A DNA stretch of 64,000 bases from Pseudanabaena sp. FACHB-1998 (GTDB lineage Bacteria > Cyanobacteriota > Cyanobacteriia > Pseudanabaenales > Pseudanabaenaceae). The notes under the pieces are model-generated. The model saw only the letters and a list, made by a program, of their open reading frames with translations. It ran no database searches and was not told where the DNA came from. Of this stretch, positions 8,571 through 17,906 are shown piece by piece. Each line of letters opens with the position of its first letter. Position 1 is the stretch's first letter. The DNA lies in contig NZ_JACJQA010000028.1 in NCBI RefSeq assembly GCF_014696355.1, positions 274,459-338,458 on the forward strand. Reading direction: 5' to 3'. The position numbers were made by a program, and so were the translations under genes.

Positions 8571-10316
8571 ATGCTTAATATGCCCCGATGCTATCAATTT
8601 TGTAGTTTGTCATTTTTGTCATTACTCAGCTTAGCGATCGCCTTGCCTGCGATCGCCGACGAAAATGCTCAGCGATCGCTCGACATTATGCTTGATACTT
8701 CGCTTAAGCCAGTATCAAGCGAGCAAAATAATTCTGTCGCACAGGTAAATGCCGTATCTCAGCTTAGCGATGTCCGCACCACAGACTGGGCTTTTACCTC
8801 TTTGCAGTCCCTCGTCGAGCGCTATGGCTGTATCTCTGGTTATCCCGATCGCACCTTTCGCGGTAAACAAGCTCTAAGCCGTTATGAATTTGCCGCAGGT
8901 TTAAATGCTTGCTTAGACAAAGTCAATGAGATTATTTCCGCAGGGCTAGCCGACAAAGTTAGCAAGGAAGATTTGGCAACTTTGAGCAAGTTGCAAGAAG
9001 AATTTGCCGTTGAACTTGCCACATTGCGAGGTAGGGTTGATAGCCTTGAGGCAAAAACTAGCAAACTCGAAGCCCAACAATTTTCTACTACTACCAAGCT
9101 CTCTGGCGAAGCAATTTTTGCTGTTAGCGGCGTTTCCACAGGTGGCGACACGCTGGCAAGTCCTTTTGGTGGCACTGCTCCGAGTAAACAAAATATTGTT
9201 TTCCAAAACCGTGTCCGTTTAAACTTGCTCACCAGTTTTACAGGTAGCGATCGCCTGCGTACTCGCTTACAGGCAGGTAATGCTCAGCCCTTACTCACTT
9301 TCAATAACAGTTTGGGAGCCGCAAGTCTTCTCGCCTCCAATGATGGACGATTAGGCTTCGATGATTCCACGATCGCCACCAATAATAATTCGGTCTTTCT
9401 AGAAGCCTTAGACTATAGCTTTTCCCTAGGCAATCGGGCACGAGTGACAGTTTTTGCTAATGGCGGCAATCATTTTTATTATGCCGATACCCTTAATCCT
9501 TACCTAGATGATCAAGGTGGTGGTAAAGGCGCAATTTCCCGTTTTGGTGAGCGCAATCCCATCTATGGCATCAATGGCAATGGTGCTGGGATTGGCTTTA
9601 ACTACAAAATCAGCGACAACTTTAAACTTGATGCTGGCTACTTGGCAAATACCGCCAATGTACCCACAAGCACTACAGGTAGCGGACTTACGGGTGGTAA
9701 TTACTCGGCTCTAGCGCAGTTAGTATTTCAACCTAGCGATCGCTTTAAGGCGGGACTCACCTATGTGCTTGCCTATAACGGTATAAGTAGTGGTCAAACA
9801 GGATTTCGCTATGGTGGAGCAGGGCAGGCTACAGGTAGTTTCCTTGGCAATTTAATTGCTGGGGCGAGATTAATTCCTACGGATGCGGCTAGTGCGACAA
9901 TTCCTGCAACCCCAGTTTCCAGCAATTCCTATGGCGCACAAGTTTCCTATAGCTTCAGTCCTAGCTTTGTCGTGGGCGGCTGGGCTGGCTACACCTCCGC
10001 TAGACTCTTTAGCCTTGGTGATGCCGACATTTGGAACTATGCCATTTCCTTTGCTTTTCCAAATCTTGGCAAAGAAGGCAATCTATTAGGAATTGTGGTG
10101 AGTGTAGAACCAACGCTCAAAGGTATCAAAACCTATGCAGGGACTTCATTGCCGCTAGCCAATAGTGATGTCTGGCATATTGAAGCGTTTTACAAATATC
10201 AAGTCACCAACAATATTTCGATTACCCCGGGAGTTGTGTGGATTGCCAATCCTAACCAAGTCTCCTCCAACAGTAATTTATTCGTTGGCACGGTCAGAAC
10301 TACGTTTTCTTTCTAA
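8571..10316 (+). CDS. Iron-uptake-type porin with SLH domain (SomA/SomB-like, OprB fold)
   Basis: The 581-residue product has a signal peptide (FLSLLSLAIALPAIA, cleavage near residue 29), one S-layer homology domain (DVRTTDWAFTSLQSLVERYG, GYPDRTFRGKQALSRYEFAAGL, about residues 65-115), a coiled coil (about 120-165, ATLRGRVDSLEAKTSKLEA) and a long C-terminal beta-barrel ending in aromatic F (VRTTFSF). This is the standard architecture of cyanobacterial outer-membrane porins, where the SLH domain anchors the barrel to pectic or peptidoglycan-linked polymers. Members are implicated in passage of inorganic ions including iron. The length is normal for the family. Confidence 0.9.
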   Translation: MLNMPRCYQFCSLSFLSLLSLAIALPAIADENAQRSLDIMLDTSLKPVSSEQNNSVAQVNAVSQLSDVRTTDWAFTSLQSLVERYGCISGYPDRTFRGKQALSRYEFAAGLNACLDKVNEIISAGLADKVSKEDLATLSKLQEEFAVELATLRGRVDSLEAKTSKLEAQQFSTTTKLSGEAIFAVSGVSTGGDTLASPFGGTAPSKQNIVFQNRVRLNLLTSFTGSDRLRTRLQAGNAQPLLTFNNSLGAASLLASNDGRLGFDDSTIATNNNSVFLEALDYSFSLGNRARVTVFANGGNHFYYADTLNPYLDDQGGGKGAISRFGERNPIYGINGNGAGIGFNYKISDNFKLDAGYLANTANVPTSTTGSGLTGGNYSALAQLVFQPSDRFKAGLTYVLAYNGISSGQTGFRYGGAGQATGSFLGNLIAGARLIPTDAASATIPATPVSSNSYGAQVSYSFSPSFVVGGWAGYTSARLFSLGDADIWNYAISFAFPNLGKEGNLLGIVVSVEPTLKGIKTYAGTSLPLANSDVWHIEAFYKYQVTNNISITPGVVWIANPNQVSSNSNLFVGTVRTTFSF

Positions 10317-10350
10317 ACAAAACAAATGGCAGAGCCATTTGTTTTGTTTA
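10314..10350. terminator. Terminator palindrome of the porin gene
   Basis: TAAACAAAACAAATGGC-AGA and its complement begin at the porin stop codon. Confidence 0.65.
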
Positions 10351-10387
10351 AGTATAAAGGCGGCGCAAAGCGCCGCCTTTATACTTA
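10349..10387. terminator. Palindrome at 3' end of pgl
   Basis: TAAGTATAAAGGCGGCGC-AAA and its complement; the left end touches the previous hairpin and the right end includes the pgl stop. The two convergent genes thus each have their own hairpin. Confidence 0.65.
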
Positions 10388-11098
10388 TTTTTTTTGATTC
10401 ATGGCTGTGCGATCGCATAGCCAAATCGTATTCCCAGTAATCAAACGAGATGGATATTGATTCACATCTCCCTTGGGCGCGAGGACAGCACTAAGCGCCT
10501 TAGCCTTAGCCGCCCCCTCCACCATAAAGACAATTTCCTTGGCTTTATTAATTAAAGGAACCGTCATCGTGATCCGTGGTTGACCATCTTTATTGCCAAG
10601 GGTGACAAGGCGATCGCTAACCTTCAGAGCAGGAGTATGGGGAAATAGTGACGCAGTATGTCCGTCATCGCCCATCCCTAACAAAATCATGTCAAACTGC
10701 GGAACTTCGCCAGCATTAATACCAAAGAACTCTTGAATATGCTGTTCGTATTGAGTAGCGGCGATCGCAGGATCGTCTGCCTCCGTGGGAATCGGGTGAA
10801 TATTACTAGCGGGAATATCCACGCGATCGAGCCAAGCTTGTCGCGTCATCCCCTCATTACTTTGTGGATCGGTCGCAGGGACATAGCGCTCATCGCCCCA
10901 AAACACATGCACCTTTGACCAATCCCAATCCTTTGTGGCTAAAAGTTCATACAAAACGCGAGGAGTACTCCCCCCTGCGGCAACTATGGTAAATCTTTCA
11001 CCTTTAGCGATCGCCTCATTATAGGCAAGTTGACATAGTAACAATGCTCTAGAGGCTATTTCAGCGCGATCGTTCCAAATTTCTACCTGTCTAGCCAT
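10385..11098 (-). CDS. pgl: 6-phosphogluconolactonase
   Basis: The protein hydrolyses 6-phosphogluconolactone to 6-phosphogluconate in the oxidative pentose phosphate pathway. The hallmark motifs are AAGGSTPRVLYELLA, VFWGDERYVP and MGDDGHTASLFP, and the length (237 aa) matches the family. I chose the ATG at 11098 (MARQVEIW) because an AGAGGA ribosome site lies seven bases upstream; a start six codons further out would overlap that site. No other pentose-phosphate gene is adjacent. Confidence 0.93.
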   Translation of the reverse strand: MARQVEIWNDRAEIASRALLLCQLAYNEAIAKGERFTIVAAGGSTPRVLYELLATKDWDWSKVHVFWGDERYVPATDPQSNEGMTRQAWLDRVDIPASNIHPIPTEADDPAIAATQYEQHIQEFFGINAGEVPQFDMILLGMGDDGHTASLFPHTPALKVSDRLVTLGNKDGQPRITMTVPLINKAKEIVFMVEGAAKAKALSAVLAPKGDVNQYPSRLITGNTIWLCDRTAMNQKK

Positions 11099-11123
11099 AA
11101 AAATTCCTCTGGGCAAAATTTAG

Positions 11124-11197
11124 TAAAGAACCGATTTTTGGGAGTGTGGCTTTGTTACACCACCAAAAATCGGTTCCTTATTTTACTGTGTGTCCCT
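11124..11197 (-). repeat. Repeat family D, copy 1
   Basis: AAAGAACCGATTTTTGG pairs with CCAAAAATCGGTTCCTT and is followed by ATTTTACTGTGTGTCCCT. The same arrangement occurs at 54127-54205, again just upstream of a minus-strand start codon. Confidence 0.55.
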
Positions 11198-11215
11198 AAA
11201 ATAACTATGACTTAA

Positions 11216-11266
11216 AACTCAAAAACCTGTGGCGCACGCGCAGCGTGCGCCACAGGTTTTTGAGTT
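11216..11266. repeat. Palindrome with CTGTGGCGCACGC core
   Basis: The core of 29 bp around CGCACGCGCAGCGTGCG is identical to that at 49343-49387, but the outer arms (AACTCAAAAAC here, ACCAAAC there) differ while remaining self-complementary in each copy. Confidence 0.7.
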
Positions 11267-11417
11267 ATGAACTAATAACACTTTTTGTATAGATATTTAT
11301 CAATCAATCTATGGGATGGTGTCTTTTATTTCAATTTGTGTGAATTTTGACAGTACTAACGCGCAAATGTATTAATCTATGAATGTTAGGAAAACATTAA
11401 GGTTAAGGTAAACAATC

Positions 11418-11627
11418 ATGTCACCTGCTATTATACGCCTCTTCTGGGACTCAGTTAACCAAGCTCATCCTAATTTGCTCCTCAATTTGGATGATGATGG
11501 TCTAATGAGTTGGTTAGTCGATCAAGTCACGCAGCGCTCTTCCCTAGATTCTCATCAGCAAAACGATCTTAGTGACTATATTAGCGATCGCTTGCCCTTG
11601 ATTCGTGAAATGGCTTATCAAAATTAA
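11418..11627 (+). CDS. Conserved small hypothetical protein, 69 aa
   Basis: A short, mildly acidic protein (LFWDSVNQAHPNLLLNLDDD, DLSDYISDRLPLIREMA) with a HIP1 site in frame and a good AAGGTTAAGGTAAACAATC leader ahead of its ATG. The composition and codon use look like a real cyanobacterial gene. I do not recognise a named domain and cannot assign a function. It is monocistronic, with a long non-coding stretch after it. Confidence 0.6.
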   Translation: MSPAIIRLFWDSVNQAHPNLLLNLDDDGLMSWLVDQVTQRSSLDSHQQNDLSDYISDRLPLIREMAYQN

Positions 11628-12152
11628 GACTAGTTTCACATAGAACTTCTTTAGCATCAATTTTAGCAGCTCCCATTTATTGCGGGGATGATTGGGTTTT
11701 TAATAGTTAGTTTTTGTGAAATCTCTTAGTTAAGGCTTTAGAGAAATTATTCAGATATTTCCCACTAAACAATACTAAACAATATTGATTGTCTAAGCTG
11801 TTAAATCTTAACTTCTTAGTACTTAGTTAATTTTGCGAGTAAGAGTCTCTAATCTCTTGACTCTCAATCAACTAATTCCTCTTAACTAATCTCTACCTAA
11901 TTAGTCTCTAAGTGGAAGAATTGGGGAATAGTTCACAGCCCTTTGAGACTCTCCTTCTAATTAGTTTTTTTATAAAAATTAGGACTTACGCATTTACTAG
12001 ATGTAGCGCGGGCTTCGCTCGCGCCACATCTAGTAAGGTTTTCTTCATGAAAAACCTGTAATCGTTTTAAAAACACAAAATAGCGACGCTATTTTGTGTT
12101 TTGGTATAACCTATACCTATTGACAGTTATTTCTAGCGGTTATTTCTAGCGT
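11628..12152. other. Intergenic region with two palindromes, no gene seen
   Basis: About 525 bp without a convincing frame. The first two thirds contain many TTAGT/CTAAT-type words. Near 11979 the word TTAGGACTTACGCA starts a palindrome-bearing element (TTACTAGATGTAGCGCG ... CGCGCCACATCTAGTAA to about 12034), followed at 12071-12103 by AAAACACAAAATAGC-GAC-GCTATTTTGTGTTTT. Both lie in the leader of asnS. Confidence 0.5.
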
Positions 12153-13553
12153 ATGGCATCTGCAAGAATTAGTGACCTATTGCGTAGCGGTCAGATTAAT
12201 GAATCCTATACCGTTCGTGGCTGGGTACGCACCAAGCGAGAAGGGAAGGGAATCGCCTTCTTAGAACTAAATGATGGTTCATCTTTGCAGGGATTACAAA
12301 TCGTTGTGCCTCAGACCCTTGATGGCTATGAGTCCTTGATCAAGCAAATTACCACAGGTGCATCGATCGCCGTATCTGGTCATCTGGTGGAGTCCATGGG
12401 CAAAGGGCAAAGAGTGGAAATGCAAGCCACGGATATCTCCCTGTTCGGCACTGCCGATCCTGAGACCTATCCCCTGCAAAAGAAGCGCCATTCCATCGAA
12501 TTTTTAAGAACGATCGCCCATTTGCGCCCCCGAACCAATATGTTTGGGTCAGTCTTTCGGGTACGAAATGCCTGTGCCTTTGCGATTCACAAATTTTTTC
12601 AAGAGCGCGGTTTTTTATGGGTACATACGCCGATCATTACTGCTAGTGACTGTGAAGGTGCTGGGGAAATGTTTGGGGTAACCACCTTTGATTTAAATAA
12701 AGTAGCGGCAACTGGTAAATCCGTCGATTTTGCCGAAGATTTTTTTGGTAAGCCTGCCTTCTTAACCGTTAGTGGTCAGCTAGAAGCGGAAATCATGGCG
12801 ATGGCTTTTTCTAATGTCTATACCTTTGGTCCCACCTTTCGCGCCGAAAATTCTAATACTTCCCGTCACCTTGCCGAATTTTGGATGATTGAGCCAGAAA
12901 TGGCTTTTTGCGATCTTGAAGGTGATGCGGATCTTGCCGAAGACTTTCTCAAATATATTTTCAATCACGTTTTGGAAACTTGTCCTGAAGATATGGAGTT
13001 CTTCCAAGAACGGGTGAATGACACCGTGATGGCAAATGCGCGGAAGATTGTCGATGAAAAATTTGAGCGGATTACCTACACCGAGGCGATCGCCATTCTC
13101 GAAAAGTGTAGCAAGACATTTGAGTTTCCTGTATCGTGGGGCTTAGATCTGCAATCGGAGCATGAAAGATTCTTAGCAGAGGAGCATTTCCAAAAGCCCG
13201 TAATTGTGATGGATTACCCTCTGGGGATCAAGGCTTTTTATATGCGGGTGAATGACGGTACGAGTAGCGATCGCCAAACTGTCCGCGCCATGGATATCCT
13301 TGCCCCCGGGGTTGGCGAAATTATTGGCGGCTCTCAGCGCGAAGAACGTCTTGATGTTTTGGAAGCCAGAATCCGCAGTGTCGGCTTAAATCCAGAGGAC
13401 TATTGGTGGTATCTCGACTTACGCCGTTATGGCACTGTGCCTCATGCCGGTTTTGGGCTTGGCTTTGAGCGTTTGGTGCAGTTCATCACAGGCATGGGCA
13501 ATATCCGTGATGTGATTCCTTTTCCACGTTTTCCCCAAAGTGCGGAATTTTAA
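12153..13553 (+). CDS. asnS: Asparaginyl-tRNA synthetase
   Basis: A class II aminoacyl-tRNA synthetase of 466 residues. It has an N-terminal OB-fold anticodon-binding domain ([25 protein letters not shown]) and a catalytic domain with motif 2 [28 protein letters not shown] and motif 3 [15 protein letters not shown]. The ending [16 protein letters not shown] is typical of AsnRS, as opposed to AspRS. It charges tRNA-Asn with asparagine. The gene stands alone behind a palindrome-rich leader. Confidence 0.95.
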   Translation: MASARISDLLRSGQINESYTVRGWVRTKREGKGIAFLELNDGSSLQGLQIVVPQTLDGYESLIKQITTGASIAVSGHLVESMGKGQRVEMQATDISLFGTADPETYPLQKKRHSIEFLRTIAHLRPRTNMFGSVFRVRNACAFAIHKFFQERGFLWVHTPIITASDCEGAGEMFGVTTFDLNKVAATGKSVDFAEDFFGKPAFLTVSGQLEAEIMAMAFSNVYTFGPTFRAENSNTSRHLAEFWMIEPEMAFCDLEGDADLAEDFLKYIFNHVLETCPEDMEFFQERVNDTVMANARKIVDEKFERITYTEAIAILEKCSKTFEFPVSWGLDLQSEHERFLAEEHFQKPVIVMDYPLGIKAFYMRVNDGTSSDRQTVRAMDILAPGVGEIIGGSQREERLDVLEARIRSVGLNPEDYWWYLDLRRYGTVPHAGFGLGFERLVQFITGMGNIRDVIPFPRFPQSAEF

Positions 13554-13584
13554 AAATAAAGAACGCTCTGCGCTCTTTATTTTT
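13553..13584. terminator. Terminator hairpin after asnS
   Basis: AAAAATAAAGA pairs with TCTTTATTTTT around a GC-rich centre immediately after the asnS stop. Confidence 0.6.
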
Positions 13585-13632
13585 GAATGCTGAATTTTAA
13601 GAATAAAGAACACAGAATGTTCTGGATTTTTT

Positions 13633-13669
13633 TAAAGCATAAAGAACGCGGAGCGTTCTTTATGCTTTA
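13633..13669. terminator. Terminator palindrome at 3' end of guanine deaminase gene
   Basis: TAAAGCATAAAGAACGC-GGA and its complement; the right arm contains the guaD stop codon. The AATAAAGAAC word also occurs in the asnS hairpin and near 13600. Confidence 0.65.
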
Positions 13670-14994
13670 TGTGCTAATTCACCCATGATGTAAGTGGCGG
13701 CGATCGCGCGATCGTCGCCCATGATAATAGTGGCGAATAATTGGTCGGAGATTTCGGCTAGCGTTAAAGGTTCAGCTTGATTGAGAGGTTTATTTCGCAA
13801 CGCCATAATCGGAGTTGATCGCGGATCTAGCACCACAAAATCAGCCTCTTTCCCGATCTCAAAATTACCTAATTTATCCTCAAGGCATAAGGCTCTAGCG
13901 CCGCCTAAAGTTGCTAAAAATAACGCCTGAAAAGCTGATAACTTTTGCGATCGCAATTGGGCAACTTGATAGGCAGCACAGGCAGTTTTTAAAATTGAGA
14001 AACTAGTTCCTGCGCCCACATCAGTCCCCAATCCTACCTTAACAGGAGTTTCCTGCGACTTTGCCTTTTCGATTTTAAATAGCCCACTGCCTAGAAACAT
14101 ATTGGAAGTCGGGCAAAAGGCGATCGCCGAATTTGCCGCCGAGAGTCGGGCAAATTCTTGATCGGTCAGTTGCACACCATGAGCAAATATTGATCGTTCC
14201 CCCACTAAGCCCGCCTGATCATAAACATCTAAATAACCTGCACTCTCAGGAAAAACTTCGGCAACAAATTCCACTTCTTTCACATTTTCCGAAAGATGGG
14301 TATGCATGTAAACATCGGGAAATTCGGCTAATAATTTACCTGCGTTACTCAATTGCTCAGGAGAAGACGTAACCGCAAAACGGGGCGTAACGGCATAGAG
14401 CAAGCGATCGCACTTATGCCATTTCTCAATTAGCTGCTTAGTTTCTATGTAAGAGGAATCGGCAGTGTCAGTCAAAAAATCTGGAGCATTACGATCCATC
14501 ATCACTTTCCCCGCAATCATCCGCAAATTGCGGCGCTGAGCCTCCTCAAAAAAAGCATCCGTTGATTGGGGAAATACGGACGTAAATACTAGCGCTGTCG
14601 TAGTTCCATTGCGTAATAGCTCATCTAGAAAAATGGAGGCAATTTCTAAAGCATAATTGCGATCGGCAAATTTTCTTTCGGTAGGAAATGTATAGGTACT
14701 CAGCCATTCTAATAACTGCTCCCCATAGGCGGCGATCATTTCTGTCTGGGGGAAATGAATATGGGTATCGATAAATCCTGAAACGATCAGATTGTGGAGA
14801 TACTCTGTAATCGGAATCTCGGCATATTTTGTTCGTAAATCTTGGTAATTGCCTAAATCCTTAACCTTGCCATTTTCCACTACCAGCAAGCCATCAGAAA
14901 AATATCGAATACAATCGGTTTCAGGTAAATAAAAAGGATCAGCGATCGTATCTAAAAAGCTGGCTCGAAATCCTTGGATGGTTTGGCTTGGCAT
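13660..14994 (-). CDS. guaD: Guanine deaminase
   Basis: A 444-residue amidohydrolase that converts guanine to xanthine in purine salvage and catabolism. The zinc-site motifs are in order: GFIDTHIHFPQ near residue 75, HTHLSEN near 235, HGVQLT near 275 and GLGTDVGAGTSFS near 320. The phrase HIHFPQTEMIAAYGEQLLEWL is characteristic of guanine deaminase within the amidohydrolase superfamily. Length is as expected. No other purine gene is adjacent. Confidence 0.92.
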   Translation of the reverse strand: MPSQTIQGFRASFLDTIADPFYLPETDCIRYFSDGLLVVENGKVKDLGNYQDLRTKYAEIPITEYLHNLIVSGFIDTHIHFPQTEMIAAYGEQLLEWLSTYTFPTERKFADRNYALEIASIFLDELLRNGTTTALVFTSVFPQSTDAFFEEAQRRNLRMIAGKVMMDRNAPDFLTDTADSSYIETKQLIEKWHKCDRLLYAVTPRFAVTSSPEQLSNAGKLLAEFPDVYMHTHLSENVKEVEFVAEVFPESAGYLDVYDQAGLVGERSIFAHGVQLTDQEFARLSAANSAIAFCPTSNMFLGSGLFKIEKAKSQETPVKVGLGTDVGAGTSFSILKTACAAYQVAQLRSQKLSAFQALFLATLGGARALCLEDKLGNFEIGKEADFVVLDPRSTPIMALRNKPLNQAEPLTLAEISDQLFATIIMGDDRAIAATYIMGELAHKA

Positions 14995-15105
14995 TGGTAG
15001 AAGGCATTTTTGAGAGAAGTCAAGATATCTTTATCATCTATCTTGTTTTAGCAAACATATTCTTTTCTCTTTTGGTAATGAGCGTAGTCACAAAAATTAC
15101 AAACC

Positions 15106-15154
15106 CATAACTTTAAAAAGATTGTCCCTTTGGGACAATCTTTTTAAAGTTATG
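15106..15154. repeat. 49-nt perfect palindrome
   Basis: CATAACTTTAAAAAGATTG and its complement meet at TCCC-TTT-GGGA. It lies upstream of guaD and downstream of the exonuclease gene, and could end the latter's transcript. Confidence 0.6.
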
Positions 15155-15204
15155 GCTGTCGTCGCTGGGGTTAATTCTAAGCCCAGAGGTTTTTAAAAGC
15201 GTTC

Positions 15205-15254
15205 TAAGTAGCTGGGCGCAATTAAAAAGTGCGCGGTAAAGCCGCGCACTTTTT
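15205..15254 (-). repeat. Family C end plus hairpin at 3' end of exonuclease gene
   Basis: The family C terminus TAAGTAGCTGGGCGCAATTAA begins at 15205 and runs into the hairpin AAAAAGTGCGCGG-TAAAG-CCGCGCACTTTTT. The opposite terminus of the family is not evident, so this is a partial copy or a terminator that captured one end. Confidence 0.5.
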
Positions 15255-15260
15255 ATAACG

Positions 15261-15884
15261 TTAATGGGCAAAAACGTCAGCATAACCCATTAAATCTAGA
15301 TATATCAGCGTAGGAATATGAGCAAAGCAAGCTTTGGCTAGATCGTAACGATTTTCGCGAATTAACATATCAATTAACTTCCGTTGCACTGGCAACAGGT
15401 AGCGCACATCATTGGCAGCATATTTTAATTGCGCCTCCGAAAGCACATGGACATTGCCCCAATCAGAGGATTGTGAGGTTTTGTCCAGTTCTACTTTCTC
15501 CAGTTCTTTTACTAGCTCCTTTAAGCCATGCTTATCGGTATATGTCCTTGCTAACTTACTCGCTATTTTGGTGCAAAAAATGGGATGGGTGGCAATGCTG
15601 AGATGGGCTTCGAGCATGGCAACATCAAAACGAGCAAAGTGAAAAACTTTGGTTACATCAGGAGCTTCAAACAAAATCTTTAGATTTGGGGCAAGATTAA
15701 TACCTCGCTCAATGCGTACTAAGCTGACGCTATCCTGTTCGTTGCAAATTTGAATTAAGCATAGGCGATCGCGTCGGGGAATCAGCCCCATCGTTTCCGT
15801 GTCAACCGCGATCGCCTCACAACCCAGATATTCTTGGAGGGTGTCAAAATCGATATCGTTGTCAAAAATTTTAAAAGCTGGCAT
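15261..15884 (-). CDS. RNase D-type 3'-5' exonuclease
   Basis: A 207-residue DEDD exonuclease. ExoI is AVDTETMGLIPRRDRLCLIQ (D and E of the DxE motif), ExoII includes HFARFDVAMLE, and ExoIII is YAANDVRYLLPVQ (YxxxD, so DEDDy subtype). It lacks the C-terminal HRDC domains of E. coli RNase D, as is usual for the short cyanobacterial form. The family trims the 3' ends of tRNA precursors and other structured RNAs. The gene is monocistronic. Confidence 0.87.
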   Translation of the reverse strand: MPAFKIFDNDIDFDTLQEYLGCEAIAVDTETMGLIPRRDRLCLIQICNEQDSVSLVRIERGINLAPNLKILFEAPDVTKVFHFARFDVAMLEAHLSIATHPIFCTKIASKLARTYTDKHGLKELVKELEKVELDKTSQSSDWGNVHVLSEAQLKYAANDVRYLLPVQRKLIDMLIRENRYDLAKACFAHIPTLIYLDLMGYADVFAH

Positions 15885-16049
15885 TTTTATCGTTGAGATT
15901 AAATCTTTAGTTTAGCTCCAGCCATATTTATACCCCCTTTATGCTGCTTAGTATCAATTTTAAAAACTTCACAATCTCTTTTAGTTATGCAAGCTACTGT
16001 ATATAGACAAAATGATTTTTAATCCTTAGAATTAGGGACTAACTAGTAA

Positions 16050-16318
16050 TTGATATAGATTGGATGAAATCATCGAAGTAAAAGCTTCGTAACCCTGAGC
16101 AAGTATTTTGCAGGAAAGTTAAATAATGCAAATAGAGCTTGTACGTGAGATCATCCAAATCTTAAATCAATCTTTAATCCGAGACTCGTCCCAAAAATTA
16201 TTACCACAGATAGAGTATCCCTAAATGCTCGCGTCGATAGACAAGAGAGCTTAAGCGCTCTTGCCACTAGTAGCCACTGATAAATAGTTCTACAAGACAT
16301 TTAGGATTGCTATCGATC
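16050..16318 (+). ncRNA. Candidate structured RNA, class unknown
   Basis: Two domains are visible. In the first, TTGAT..AGATTGGATGA (16050-16067) pairs with TCATCCAAATCT..ATCAA (16151-16170), enclosing a small hairpin CGAAG/CTTCG (16073-16088) and a longer arm with GCAAG/CTTGT and TTTGCA/TGCAAA stems (16099-16143), so it reads as a three-way junction. In the second, ATCCCTAAATG (16218-16228) pairs with CATTTAGGAT (16308-16317), enclosing CAAGAG/CTCTTG. A terminator-like hairpin follows. I tested it mentally against tmRNA, RNase P RNA, SRP RNA and common riboswitches and saw no diagnostic core. The strand is inferred from the terminator. Confidence 0.45.
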
Positions 16319-16328
16319 AAACTGAAAC

Positions 16329-16366
16329 AATAAATTTGATTTCAAGTCAAGTTTATTAGTTTTTTA
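16329..16366 (+). terminator. Terminator-like hairpin after the candidate RNA
   Basis: AATAAATTTGA pairs with TCAAGTTTATT (one mismatch) and is followed by AGTTTTTTATC. Confidence 0.5.
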
Positions 16367-16523
16367 TCATTTTATTTTTGATGAAATGATATTTACAAAA
16401 GAATTTTCTTGCCATTTGTTAAGAATATTAGTTTAAATTAGAATTTTTCTAAATTAATTCTTTTAAATGTTGAGCAAATTGAGTTCTGATATTTGACGAT
16501 TTTGTTATTTATTCAATAAATAT

Positions 16524-17906
16524 ATGTCTAAAATCTTTAATGAGAATGATAGTTATTATTCAGATCATAATACGGATATTACTGCGGGAAGCATTGAAAA
16601 AGCTCAGCAATATATCTATGATTTTTTCTTGGATATCGTCAAATTCTATCGTCCCCAAGATATTTTAATTCAATTTGAAAAGCTTTTTATTAAATATGAA
16701 GCGATTCATAATATTTCGGCTTATAATGCCTTGGGCGAAATAATTTTTCACCATAAAGAAATAGAATTTAAAAATACACTCTTACGCTGTTGTTATATTC
16801 TTAATAACAATTGGGTTGTCAATGGCAATATTAAATTTTCTCATCAGTTAGTCGATCTTTTTTTGGCTGACTATATTAATATTCCCACTAAAATCACCAA
16901 GCTAAAAACTCTTAAGTCTTGGCTCCAAAGTTTTGTCCAAAGCGAAGAATATAGTACTTTGCGATCGCTATCTGGTAGACCTTCGGTTAGGAAAACCTAT
17001 CACAATTGGTCAGAGCGATTTTCTTCCTATTTGTTGACTTCCGAATGTATTGACCTCAATAAATCTAAAGAACAAAGGCAATATGCGGAGATCGTCTCTC
17101 GCAAACTCAAAAAGCAGTTTAAGTTTGATCTTGCTTTATATACAGCCCGTCTTGACTCTCAAGCTAAGGCAAATGTGACTCAACCAAATCCCACCACTTT
17201 AGGAGATGGGGTATTAATTTTAATTAAAAGAATTTTAAGTAAACAAGGTGGTGAAAACTTTAGAAATATCGCTAAAGCTTTTCGGAAAAGAAGTCATAAA
17301 ATGAATTTCAAAGAATTTAAAGATAGTCTACTGGCATATTTAGGTATATCTCAAGATGACTTAGAAGTTACCGAGGTCATGAGAATAAATGTGGTGCAGA
17401 AGCTGCAACATTTCCAAGAATATGCCGATGATCAACCGATGACTTTGAGCTTACTTTATGTAACCTGTAATCGAGTTTTACAATACCTACTCTTGAATGA
17501 AAAGCGTAAGCCTTCAGAGTTTTTACGACTGTCTTTAGAATATAACAATTTGCTAAATCCCGTAATTTTGTTATTAAAAACTGTCCTCATTTGCCCTCAT
17601 AGTCGGTTGTATTTGGAAAGCTACACTGCGGAATTAATTAAGTTTTATAGTGGCTATGAGGAGTCAGAATGTCGTTCTTTTATTAATTTTCTGGATATGC
17701 TAAATGTGATCTTAGCTGTCTTTGATGAAGACACTGACTATAGCTTGATCAAAATGAAACAAGAGAAAAATGCCTGTGCTTTTTCAGATACTAATTTAGA
17801 CGATTATCGGATTTTCTCTCAAACAAAAAAAACAGAAAATTCAATTGTCCCAAATAACGATCCTCAAAACACGACAAAAACCTTGCCGCCTTCTAATACC
17901 AAATGA
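16524..17906 (+). CDS. Unrecognised 460-aa protein
   Basis: I do not recognise the family. The protein is soluble, rich in aromatic residues and Lys/Asn, and predicted mostly helical. Notable segments are FRPQDILIQFEKLFIKYE-like text at residues 40-60, YHNWSERFSSYLLTSE near 155-170, and a helical second half (RVLQYLLLNEKRKPSEFLRL). The last residues (SNTK and stop) are encoded by the start of a family B repeat, so the natural C-terminus may have been altered by insertion. AT content is higher than in neighbours and only one HIP1 site was noticed. It follows the candidate RNA on the same strand, 158 bp after its terminator. Confidence 0.65.
   Translation: MSKIFNENDSYYSDHNTDITAGSIEKAQQYIYDFFLDIVKFYRPQDILIQFEKLFIKYEAIHNISAYNALGEIIFHHKEIEFKNTLLRCCYILNNNWVVNGNIKFSHQLVDLFLADYINIPTKITKLKTLKSWLQSFVQSEEYSTLRSLSGRPSVRKTYHNWSERFSSYLLTSECIDLNKSKEQRQYAEIVSRKLKKQFKFDLALYTARLDSQAKANVTQPNPTTLGDGVLILIKRILSKQGGENFRNIAKAFRKRSHKMNFKEFKDSLLAYLGISQDDLEVTEVMRINVVQKLQHFQEYADDQPMTLSLLYVTCNRVLQYLLLNEKRKPSEFLRLSLEYNNLLNPVILLLKTVLICPHSRLYLESYTAELIKFYSGYEESECRSFINFLDMLNVILAVFDEDTDYSLIKMKQEKNACAFSDTNLDDYRIFSQTKKTENSIVPNNDPQNTTKTLPPSNTK

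Larger units (their letters stand above)
15885..16523. other. 639-bp region without a protein gene
   Basis: No convincing coding frame. The region is AT-rich and holds the possible structured RNA at 16050-16318 with a terminator-like hairpin after it; the last 150 bp are A/T runs forming the leader of the 16524 gene. Confidence 0.6.

Noticed and set aside
16261..16281. GCCACTG-like words suggesting a cobalamin riboswitch
   Set aside because: The B12 box and the rest of the conserved core are missing, and the downstream gene is not related to cobalamin.
16050..17906. Retron-like arrangement (structured RNA followed by a gene)
   Set aside because: The downstream protein has no reverse transcriptase motif such as YxDD, and the RNA lacks the flanking a1/a2 repeat around the whole unit.
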